A stretch of 28,518 nt of DNA from CAZQVA01 sp964596685 (GTDB taxonomy: Bacteria; Chlamydiota; Chlamydiia; Chlamydiales; VFKH01): positions 1-28,518 of the forward strand of contig CAZQVA010000022.1 in the NCBI GenBank assembly GCA_964596685.1, read 5' to 3'. Position numbers and translations under genes: made by a program. Shown piece by piece: positions 15,072 to 22,189 of this stretch (position 1 is the stretch's first letter; each line of letters opens with the position of its first letter). A model generated the notes under the pieces. The model was not told the origin of the DNA. It did no database searches and saw only the letters and a list, made by a program, of their open reading frames with translations.

Positions 15072-15796
15072 ACTACTCCTATCCATTGATCTTTTTCTTC
15101 GCACTGCACAACGCGATATCCATATTCCGCTAAAAAGCGCACTCCTTCTTCATACTGCTCTTTGAGCAATCCGCTGACAATCACCGTAGTAATCTGTTGA
15201 TGCAAGTGCCCTAGGGACTCAAAAGCACATTGCTGCTCCCCTAAGGTCATATTGCTTAAAAGAAGTGTTTCCTTTGATAAGCTCTTAGGGATATCGACAA
15301 TAACTCGGTCACTACATTGGTTGAGGGCTACGTTTGCTAAAGTATGCTGACAAGCAAGTGGATCAATATCAACCGCGCATACTTTTTGAGCACCCAGCTG
15401 AACTGCTGCTATAGATAAAATCCCGCTGCCACACCCCATATCGACAACTTCGCGCCCCGATACCCTATCTTCCATCAATTGTAACATAAGTTGTGTGGTA
15501 GGATGCGCACTGTCACCGAAACCTGCTCCAGGAACAAGCTTACCGTAAGCAAAATGTACATAACCATCGCGATAGTCAGCGCCGCACTCGCGCCACTGCG
15601 CCTCCCAGTCAATTTCCGGCAATTCTTCGCACGTTACATCGATAACACCATCTGGTAGGATATGAGGAAGATGGCGACAGAAAAGATGCCCCGCCTTCTC
15701 ATCTTCTTCACTATAAAGAGGCTCTAGATGCTCTACTTCTTGCCATAATTGTTCTTGATCAAGCGTCAAGGGAAAATGAAGAACATAAACTTTCAC
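15053..15796 (-). CDS. prmA: PrmA-like ribosomal protein L11 methyltransferase (short form)
   Basis: The 247 residues start with GTG at 15796, directly abutting the TAA of the preceding gene, with GAGAGG about 9 bases upstream. PGAGFGDSAHPTT at 89-101 corresponds to the PGxAFGTGxHPTT signature of PrmA. DMGCGSGILSIAA follows at 119-131 and binds SAM. SNMTLGEQ, then VIVSGLLKEQYEE, match the family's ANIL and LSGIL segments. PrmA trimethylates ribosomal protein L11. The usual protein has about 293 residues; this one has a shorter, divergent N-terminal substrate-binding domain and a changed FGTG (FGDS), so it could recognise L11 differently or act on another protein. Confidence 0.78.
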   Translation of the reverse strand: MKVYVLHFPLTLDQEQLWQEVEHLEPLYSEEDEKAGHLFCRHLPHILPDGVIDVTCEELPEIDWEAQWRECGADYRDGYVHFAYGKLVPGAGFGDSAHPTTQLMLQLMEDRVSGREVVDMGCGSGILSIAAVQLGAQKVCAVDIDPLACQHTLANVALNQCSDRVIVDIPKSLSKETLLLSNMTLGEQQCAFESLGHLHQQITTVIVSGLLKEQYEEGVRFLAEYGYRVVQCEEKDQWIGVVCQRSS

Positions 15797-16699
15797 TTAT
15801 AATGCCTCTCCCCAATCCTTTTTTTTCGCCGCTTTAAAGCGCTCTTTGTGACGTTGCGATAAGGTGCGTTTATTGACACTGCCCTCACTTTCACATAATG
15901 TCATTTCAATATGACCCGAATGGCGTTCGGGACGTCTGATAATCCTGCTCTCGGGAAGTGCAACTTCCTCTTTTGAAATCACTACATAGGAGAATTTTTC
16001 ATCCTCAAAACCGCGATCAGCATCTTTAAGACGTCGATGAAGCGATGAGCGCTCAAGGCGCGCTGCAAAATGACACCAATCCCCAGGTAATAATGGGCAC
16101 TCCTTGCCATGGGGACAAGGCGCTACCATAAATCCCCCTTCAGAAAGCAGCCACCGACGCGCGCGCCGTATCAAATCAAACCCTTTCGGCGTTCCAGGTT
16201 CAATCAAGACGAGCGTCTGACAAGCCGGCCATATGTATTCGAGCAGCTTTAAAGGCTCATTAAGTTCGCCGAGCGAATAAGAACAACACGCCATCTCTAC
16301 ATCCGGGAAAAAGCGCATCTCCTCTACATTTGCCAGGATCCACTGACAAGTGGCGCTTTCAGTATAACGGGCCCCTAAATTTGCAAAGTAAGGACTCTGT
16401 TCAATGGCTATGCCTTTGACTTGCCATTTTTGATAAGCCGCCCAAAATGCAGTCCCAGGTCCAGCACCAATATCCAAAAAACTTTTTGGCTCGAGTGGAA
16501 TCTTATCGAATACGTGCTGTACTGCCGCAAAGGTCGCAGGTAAACGCGTCGCTAAGTATGCCTGCACTTGCCGTGGAGTCAATTGCGCGCGTTGCTGTTG
16601 ACGATATTCGTCTGATAAAAGCTTGGCATCCGACTTAATAGACAGATCTAGGTCTTTTAAATCGTTATTTACATGTTCGAAAAAAGTTAACGCCGTCAT
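15797..16699 (-). CDS. Rsm22-like methyltransferase with a four-cysteine cluster
   Basis: The ATG at 16699 is 2 bases after the ilvE stop, giving 300 residues; an upstream TTG is less likely. A SAM-binding motif DIGAGPGT is at 76-83. The family's cysteine set is complete: APCPHGKECPLLPGDWCHF supplies Cys195, Cys201 and Cys209, and the C-terminal EMTLCESEG supplies Cys269, followed by the ending KKKDWGE. In mitochondrial Rsm22/METTL17 such cysteines hold an iron-sulfur cluster and the protein helps assemble the small ribosomal subunit. Bacterial members are little studied, so small-subunit rRNA or its assembly is an inferred target. It sits between ilvE and two other ribosome-directed methyltransferases. 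Confidence 0.82.
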   Translation of the reverse strand: MTALTFFEHVNNDLKDLDLSIKSDAKLLSDEYRQQQRAQLTPRQVQAYLATRLPATFAAVQHVFDKIPLEPKSFLDIGAGPGTAFWAAYQKWQVKGIAIEQSPYFANLGARYTESATCQWILANVEEMRFFPDVEMACCSYSLGELNEPLKLLEYIWPACQTLVLIEPGTPKGFDLIRRARRWLLSEGGFMVAPCPHGKECPLLPGDWCHFAARLERSSLHRRLKDADRGFEDEKFSYVVISKEEVALPESRIIRRPERHSGHIEMTLCESEGSVNKRTLSQRHKERFKAAKKKDWGEAL

Positions 16700-16701
16700 G
16701 G

Positions 16702-17772
16702 TTAGATCTTCTGCATCCAACCAAATGTTTCGCTTATACGTCCATATTGAATATCAGTCAGTAGCGTATAAAATTTTTGCACGAGGGGACCAATCCCCTC
16801 TCCACCAATTGAGACAGTCTCATTGCGATAACAAAGCGCATTAACGGGGGTGATAACCGCAGCTGTTCCCGTACCAAACGCCTCTACCACTTTCCCATCT
16901 CGAATATCCTGCATGAGTTCATTAATACAAATATGTCGCTCATGGACCTTATGCCCCGCTTGTCGCATTAATTCTATGAGCGAATCGCGTGTAATTCCAT
17001 GTAGAATTGATCCTGCAAGGGGTGCTGTAACAATATGATCTCTATAAACGAAGAACATATTCATTGCACCGACCTCTTCAATATAACGACGATTGAGACT
17101 GTCAAGCCAAAGTACCTGTTCGAATCCCCTCTTTTTCGCCTCCAAAGTCGCCTTCAAAGAACTTGCGTAATTGCCTCCCGTTTTTGCCTCCCCTGTACCT
17201 CCAGGTGTTGCACGAACATATTTATCTTCAACGAGAATCTTAATCGGATGAACACCACTCGCGTAGTAAGCTCCTACAGGTGACAAAATGATATAAAAAT
17301 AATAATGCGACGAGGGCTTGACACCCAAAACAGGTTCTACCGCAATCATGGTGGGGCGAATATAAAGCGCTGTTCCAAATGAAGAAGGCACCCAATCGCG
17401 CTCTAAATCTACAAGTTTCTTGACAGCAGCGAGAAATAATTCTTCTGGCACCTCTGGCATACACATGCGGTCTGCAGAGCGGTTAAAGCGACGTGCATTC
17501 ATTTCAGGACGAAATAACCCCAAAGAACCATCCGCCCATTTATAGGCCTTTAGCCCTTCAAAAATCTCCTGACCGTAGTGAAAAACAAGGCAAGAGGGCT
17601 CAAGCACAAAGGGCGCCCATGGTACGATACGCGGATTGATCCACCCTTTATCAGCATACCAGTCCGCCATAAACATGCGATCAGTAAATAACTTACCAAA
17701 TCCCAATTGCGATTCATCGGTATATTTCTTTTTCTTCTGTTCTTCGCTCAAAGGTTCTACAGTAATATGCAT
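16702..17772 (-). CDS. ilvE: Branched-chain amino acid aminotransferase
   Basis: A 356-residue fold-type IV PLP enzyme of the eukaryote-like (BCAT2/YbgE) length class. GGTGEAKTGGNYASS at 191-205 places the PLP-binding lysine at Lys197. VFHYGQEIFEGLKAY at 63-77 and LFRPEMNARRFNRSA at 86-100 are the other core signatures, and AFGTGTAAVITPV supplies the phosphate-binding turn near the C-terminus. It moves the amino group between Leu, Ile or Val and 2-oxoglutarate. No other branched-chain synthesis gene is nearby, so degradation or salvage of branched-chain amino acids may be its use here. It is first in a four-gene minus-strand operon with three methyltransferase genes. AGGA precedes the ATG and an extended -10 box is upstream. 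Confidence 0.93.
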   Translation of the reverse strand: MHITVEPLSEEQKKKKYTDESQLGFGKLFTDRMFMADWYADKGWINPRIVPWAPFVLEPSCLVFHYGQEIFEGLKAYKWADGSLGLFRPEMNARRFNRSADRMCMPEVPEELFLAAVKKLVDLERDWVPSSFGTALYIRPTMIAVEPVLGVKPSSHYYFYIILSPVGAYYASGVHPIKILVEDKYVRATPGGTGEAKTGGNYASSLKATLEAKKRGFEQVLWLDSLNRRYIEEVGAMNMFFVYRDHIVTAPLAGSILHGITRDSLIELMRQAGHKVHERHICINELMQDIRDGKVVEAFGTGTAAVITPVNALCYRNETVSIGGEGIGPLVQKFYTLLTDIQYGRISETFGWMQKI

Positions 17773-17801
17773 GCTCTTCCTCTAGATGATCGATGAGGAG
17801 G

Positions 17802-17810
17802 AGTATAACA
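17802..17810 (-). promoter_or_regulatory. Extended -10 promoter of the ilvE operon
   Basis: On the minus strand TGTTATACT (17810-17802) is an extended -10 element, 29 bases before the ilvE ATG. The best -35 candidate is TTGTGG (17831-17826), which is weak, as is common with extended -10 promoters. Confidence 0.45.
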
Positions 17811-17933
17811 TAAACTTGATGCTTCCCACAATAGGGGTGTAATTCAAAGTGTTAGTTAACTATTTCAGAGTGAGAATGGATGCTCTTCTTAAGGGTTTAG
17901 CAGACAACCTTCTGCCAAAAAATCCTTATTTTC

Positions 17934-18029
17934 CCCTCTGTGTGCTCTGTGGACTCTGTGGTAAATATTTTTATTTAAAACTTATGTTAATTTTTTTTTA
18001 ACCACAGAGCCCACAGAGCACACAGAGGG
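17934..18029. repeat. Long inverted repeat built from CACAGAG units
   Basis: The arms 17934-17962 and 18001-18029 are 29 bases each and pair with a single mismatch (17953 against 18010), which becomes a G-U pair in minus-strand RNA. The 38-base loop is AT-rich and carries long A and T runs beside the right arm. Each arm consists of three CACAGAG or CCACAGAG units spaced about 10 bases apart. The element lies in the gap between the ddl end and the ilvE start, both on the minus strand. Such CACAGAG-rich palindromes occur as dispersed intergenic repeats in several bacterial groups as far as I know. It may also stop transcription from ddl. Confidence 0.8.
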
Positions 18030-18110
18030 CATATAAGCTGTTATACCATGCGCTAGATAAGAATTACTAAGGACTGGAGTGAGTATTAGAAAAATATGAG
18101 TCCCTAGTTT

Positions 18111-19166
18111 TTAGAGACTGGTCTTAAGCAACTTCTCTTCCTGGTGACGTTCAATGGCCAAAGCAATCAAACGATTAAGGAGCTCAGAATAGGCCAATCC
18201 GCTGGCTTGCCATAATTTAGGATACATACTGACGCTTGTAAAGCCTGGAATCGTATTGATTTCATTGATCAGTAAAGATCCATCTTTTTCCATAAAGAAA
18301 TCTACGCGCGCCATTCCTTCGCAACAAAGGGAGCGGTAGGCATTGATCGCCATCGCTTGTCCCGCCTGCATTACGTGGGAAGGGATAGAAGCTGGTATCT
18401 CAAAAAGTGCTCCCTCATCCATGAGATATTTTGCTTTATAAGAATAAAATTCATCCTGAGGAATCAACTCCCCTAAGCAAGAAGCAATGGGATGTGCGTT
18501 GCCAAGAACGGCGCACTCTAATTCCCTTCCTACAATGGCCCTTTCGACAAGCACTTTACGATCATAGTGAAAAGCATGGGCGCATGCATTTATCCATTCA
18601 TCGGCATGATTGACTTTAGAAACGCCCACAGAAGAACCAGCATTGGCGGGTTTCACAAAAAGTGGCAAACCCAAAGTCGCTACAACCTCATCAAATGAAG
18701 GGATCTTTTGGCGCGTGATGGTAATAAAATCAGCCACAGGGATGCCCGCCTGTTGCAATAAACGTTTGGTGACATCTTTATCCATCCCAATAGCAGATCC
18801 AAGAACACTTGCACCAACAAAAGGTACGTCAGCCAACTTTAATAATCCCTGAACGGTTCCATCTTCACCATAAGTACCATGTAACACTGGAAAAACAACA
18901 TCAATCGCATGTTCTTGGGCTAAACGCGTTGGAGTGCACTCATCTCTAACTTGTATGGGGAGGGCAACATGCGCAGCATGCAAGTCCATGGCTAAAAAAT
19001 GCTCTTTGTGCTGCAAGAACCATCTACCATCCGCGCGGATACCAATCACTTGGACATCGTAGAGCTCTTGATCGAGTGCTGCGACAACATTGCGTGCCGA
19101 AATCAAAGAAATTGCATGTTCAGCTGAACGCCCTCCACATAGGACGCAAACACGGATCTTTGCCAT
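18111..19166 (-). CDS. ddl: D-alanine--D-alanine ligase
   Basis: The 351-residue protein is a full-length ATP-grasp ligase. The N-terminal motif GGRSAEHAIS (11-20) holds the glutamate that orients the first D-Ala. The central ATP-binding region includes PLFVKPANAGSSVGVSKV. Metal ligands are Asp289 (ARVDFF), Glu302 and Asn304 (INEINTIPG). The enzyme makes D-Ala-D-Ala for peptidoglycan precursors in the cytosol. It stands alone; in Chlamydiaceae it is fused to MurC, so this points to a different lineage. AAAGGAGAG directly precedes the ATG, and the gene begins 10 bases after the pckG stop, so both share a transcript. Confidence 0.95.
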   Translation of the reverse strand: MAKIRVCVLCGGRSAEHAISLISARNVVAALDQELYDVQVIGIRADGRWFLQHKEHFLAMDLHAAHVALPIQVRDECTPTRLAQEHAIDVVFPVLHGTYGEDGTVQGLLKLADVPFVGASVLGSAIGMDKDVTKRLLQQAGIPVADFITITRQKIPSFDEVVATLGLPLFVKPANAGSSVGVSKVNHADEWINACAHAFHYDRKVLVERAIVGRELECAVLGNAHPIASCLGELIPQDEFYSYKAKYLMDEGALFEIPASIPSHVMQAGQAMAINAYRSLCCEGMARVDFFMEKDGSLLINEINTIPGFTSVSMYPKLWQASGLAYSELLNRLIALAIERHQEEKLLKTSL

Positions 19167-19176
19167 TTTCTCTCCT

Positions 19177-20937
19177 TTAATCTTGCATCCTTAAACGATA
19201 TTGCATACGACGGAATTGATTCAGCAACTCTTGAGGTAAATCATCTCCAAAAGTTTTCAAAAACTCTTCTACTGCCTGTAATTCTATTTGCCATTCCGTT
19301 TTCGACAAGGAAAATAATGCATCGATTTGCTTGACAGACAGATTGAGCCCTTTTAAATCGAGTGCGCGTGGCAACATCCCACAAGCGCTTTCTAAGATAT
19401 TATCATCAGATTGCTCTGTTCTTTCAAAGATCCATTTCAAAACGCGTATATTCTCATTATAACCTGGCCATAAGTAGCGGCCGTCACTCCCCTTGCGAAA
19501 CCAATTTACATGGAAAATTAAGGGCAATTCAGCATGAGGATAATGTTCCGGTATTGATAGCCAATGCTTGAAGTAATCGGCCATATTATATCCACAAAAA
19601 GGACGCATCGCAAAAGGATCTCGCCTCAGTTCGCCGCGCGCACCTTCCGCTGCCGCTGTAGTTTCAGAAGCGAGTGTAGCTCCTAGATAGACGCCATGGC
19701 GCCAATTAAATGATTGGAGAACTAAAGGCATTGTATCTGAACGCCTACCGCCAAAAAGAATCGCGCTAATCTCAACGCCAGAAGGATCCTCCCAATGTGG
19801 ATCGACAACGGGACATTGACACATCCGCGCAGTAAAGCGTGCATTGGGATGACTTACAGGGCGTGTTGTCTCTGTTCCATCCCATGCAATCACACCAGAA
19901 GGTGGTGCATCTGTCAGTCCTTCCCACCATACATCATGATCAGGCGTTAAGCCAACATTTGTGAATAAGGTATCACTTTGCAGCATCTTTAAAAGCGACC
20001 CGTTCTTTTTTGCATTAACTCCTGGAGCCACTCCAAAAGATCCAGCTTCCGGATTAATCGCCCTTAAACGCCCATCATGATCAAAGTACATCCAAGCAAT
20101 ATCATCGCCTACACATTCAACACTCCAGCCAGGAAGATTAGAGGTAAGCGTTGCCAAATTCGTCTTGCCACAGCTACTAGGAAATGCTGCTGCAAAATAT
20201 TTTTTAACACCTTGAGGATTGGTAATCCCTAAAATGAGCATGTGTTCTGCCAACCAGCCCTCTTTTTTCGCCATTACCGAAGCGAGTCTAAGAGCAAAAC
20301 ATTTCTTTGCTAGTAACGCATTGCCGCCATAGCCACTTCCATATGACCACACTTCATGCGTTTCGGGGAAATGCGCAATACATTTTTTCTTAGGATTACA
20401 GTCCCACGTACCGGGCTTTTGTCCTCGTTCTAGGGGGACGCCTAGAGAGTGAATGCATTTAACAAAATGTGCATGCGTTTGTATCGTTTCAAAATGCTCC
20501 TTTGCAACGCGCGTCATCAATGTCATATGACACACAACGTAAGGAGAGTCGGTAATTTGAATCCCGTATCGTGCTAAAGGCGAGCCCAAAGGGCCCATAA
20601 GAAAGGGTATCACATAAAGCGTACGCCCCTTCATGCATCCCTTGAATAGACTCCGTAAATGTCCGTGCATTTCTTGTGGATTGCGCCAATTATTAGAAGG
20701 GCCTGCATCGCGTTCTTTTTCTGAGCAAATAAAGGTTGCATCCTCTGAGCGAGCCACATCATGTGGACTAGAGCGCGCAAGGTAAGAATGAGGGCGTTTC
20801 AGAGGGATAAAAGTCCCTTGCCTCACAAGTAAATCACATAAAGACTGATATTCTTCCCTAGATCCATCGCAATAATGGACGACTTCTGGTTCACACAGCT
20901 CTACTACATTCTTTACCCAATCTAAGTAACTACCCAT
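19177..20937 (-). CDS. pckG: Phosphoenolpyruvate carboxykinase (GTP)
   Basis: The GTP-type enzyme is recognised by FAAAFPSSCGKTNLA, the P-loop with the reactive Cys256 and Lys258, by YGSGYGGNALLAKKC upstream of it, and by VIAWDGTETTRPVSHPNARF downstream. From the ATG at 20937 it has 586 residues, close to the usual 590-620. An upstream TTG at 20967 would add ten residues but lacks a ribosome binding site. It converts oxaloacetate to PEP with GTP for gluconeogenesis, or works in reverse for anaplerosis. It is first in a two-gene transcript with ddl. A TTGCAA-17-GATAAC pair on the minus strand upstream could be the promoter. Confidence 0.94.
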   Translation of the reverse strand: MGSYLDWVKNVVELCEPEVVHYCDGSREEYQSLCDLLVRQGTFIPLKRPHSYLARSSPHDVARSEDATFICSEKERDAGPSNNWRNPQEMHGHLRSLFKGCMKGRTLYVIPFLMGPLGSPLARYGIQITDSPYVVCHMTLMTRVAKEHFETIQTHAHFVKCIHSLGVPLERGQKPGTWDCNPKKKCIAHFPETHEVWSYGSGYGGNALLAKKCFALRLASVMAKKEGWLAEHMLILGITNPQGVKKYFAAAFPSSCGKTNLATLTSNLPGWSVECVGDDIAWMYFDHDGRLRAINPEAGSFGVAPGVNAKKNGSLLKMLQSDTLFTNVGLTPDHDVWWEGLTDAPPSGVIAWDGTETTRPVSHPNARFTARMCQCPVVDPHWEDPSGVEISAILFGGRRSDTMPLVLQSFNWRHGVYLGATLASETTAAAEGARGELRRDPFAMRPFCGYNMADYFKHWLSIPEHYPHAELPLIFHVNWFRKGSDGRYLWPGYNENIRVLKWIFERTEQSDDNILESACGMLPRALDLKGLNLSVKQIDALFSLSKTEWQIELQAVEEFLKTFGDDLPQELLNQFRRMQYRLRMQD

Positions 20938-20972
20938 CTCAATCACCACCCTCTCACATACTGCCAAAAGTT

Positions 20973-21001
20973 ATCGCAAAAGAAAGTGATTATTGCAAGC
21001 G
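20973..21001 (-). promoter_or_regulatory. Possible promoter of pckG-ddl
   Basis: On the minus strand TTGCAA and GATAAC are separated by 17 bases, each matching consensus at 4 of 6 positions, about 35 bases before the pckG ATG. This is a moderate match only. Confidence 0.3.
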
Positions 21002-21032
21002 TTGTAACCTTAAGCTTTTTTCAAATGCGCCT

Positions 21033-22163
21033 TTAGCTGATGAGGGGTTCATAGTGCACATTTGATAGGACCAGTTTGATGACTGGTTGGTCATTTTTAC
21101 CAACCTTTTGCGTAAGGTCAGGTCTTCGCTCCCCATCAATTTCCTGTTCGATTTCTATGCACACCTTGAAGATCTCGCTGAGAGCATAAAGTTCAGGTGA
21201 AGAAGCAAAAAAATAATTCTGTTGGGCTCGGGATAAATAGTACTCGACTGCATCTGATCCTTCAAAATTCTTTATCTCGGTCTCCAATTCTTTTATTTGC
21301 GCATCGAGCCCTCTCACATTCTCTCCTTCTCCTTCGAGAAACGTCTTTGTATTTATTGCATCGTTCAGCTGTGTCTTCTTTGCTTCAAGTGTTTCACCTA
21401 TTGCTGCAGCAAGAAGATCAATAACAGTCTCATCCTTTTGGTTATCTATTAACCAGTTGACAACAGCTGTACGTAGGGCTGCATGGTTCTCATATTGCGC
21501 TTTTTTTTCCTCAAAATAAGCCGTACCATGATTTTCAGCAAGGCGAAGCGCCAATACCATTGAATGAAACAAGCAATTGCCATCCCCTGGGACCCTAATG
21601 CGATCTCCTTTGATTTCTCGAAAATCCTCTGATTGAAAGGTGGGTTTTTTCATCGCTTCAATCACATTCAGTGATTGCTCAATCCCCTCTAATTCCTTGC
21701 GATCTTTCGGCGGCAATCTATTTCGATCAACCGCTTTAATCTCTTGACGCATCTTTTCAATTTGCTCACTTACATCCCTTTCTAAATCCCCAAGTAACTT
21801 TTCATAGTGTTTTCTGAGCAGATCAAAAGATGGTTGACTGACTTTTGTCAATCTTTTTACTTCGACAGGGTGCAAAGTGTTTGATGCAACGTTAGTGACT
21901 GCTTTCTGCACGGCAGGTGCAGTCGCTGTGTCCTGTTTTGATAGTTCTTTTGCCTTTGTAAAACTTGCAATGAATCGCAAAGGAGCCGTCAATATGTTAA
22001 GAACGATAAGGCCGATACGCGCAGCAACACACAAGGCAACTTTACTTGCGCTTTGCGCTTGTACAGGATCGAGACGCTTCCACTCGCGATCAAGCCACTG
22101 CACGGCTTGATTTGCAAAGTCACTAGGCTTAGGAGTATCTTTGTTGTCAATGGGTCTCAGCAT
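21033..22163 (-). CDS. OTU-domain cysteine protease (probable deubiquitinase effector)
   Basis: In this 376-residue protein the OTU signature is clear: RVPGDGNCLFHSMVLAL gives Asp194 and nucleophile Cys197, and the C-terminus ends LSNVHYEPLIS with catalytic His370 in the standard NxHYxPL setting. Between them, YYLSRAQQ and SPELYALSEIFKVCIEI match the OTU beta-alpha core, and residues 250-305 form a helical insertion. The N-terminal part has a hydrophobic stretch (42-68), which could anchor the protein in a host membrane or be bound by a secretion chaperone, and a coiled-coil-like segment (112-175). OTU proteases cleave ubiquitin and are known chlamydial and Legionella effectors. AAAGGAG is 7 bases before the ATG, and the gene starts 26 bases after the giant gene ends, so the two are co-transcribed. 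Activity and secretion are inferred. Confidence 0.85.
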   Translation of the reverse strand: MLRPIDNKDTPKPSDFANQAVQWLDREWKRLDPVQAQSASKVALCVAARIGLIVLNILTAPLRFIASFTKAKELSKQDTATAPAVQKAVTNVASNTLHPVEVKRLTKVSQPSFDLLRKHYEKLLGDLERDVSEQIEKMRQEIKAVDRNRLPPKDRKELEGIEQSLNVIEAMKKPTFQSEDFREIKGDRIRVPGDGNCLFHSMVLALRLAENHGTAYFEEKKAQYENHAALRTAVVNWLIDNQKDETVIDLLAAAIGETLEAKKTQLNDAINTKTFLEGEGENVRGLDAQIKELETEIKNFEGSDAVEYYLSRAQQNYFFASSPELYALSEIFKVCIEIEQEIDGERRPDLTQKVGKNDQPVIKLVLSNVHYEPLIS

Positions 22164-22189
22164 ATGTATACTCCTTTTTTTTACTATTA

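Noticed and set aside
17934..18029. The CACAGAG units as a small CRISPR array
   Set aside because: Units are about 7 bases, spacers only about 3 bases, and the two sets are in inverted orientation with no cas genes nearby.
20938..20967. TTG start adding ten residues to PEP carboxykinase
   Set aside because: The ATG at 20937 fits the family N-terminus and TTG has no ribosome binding site.
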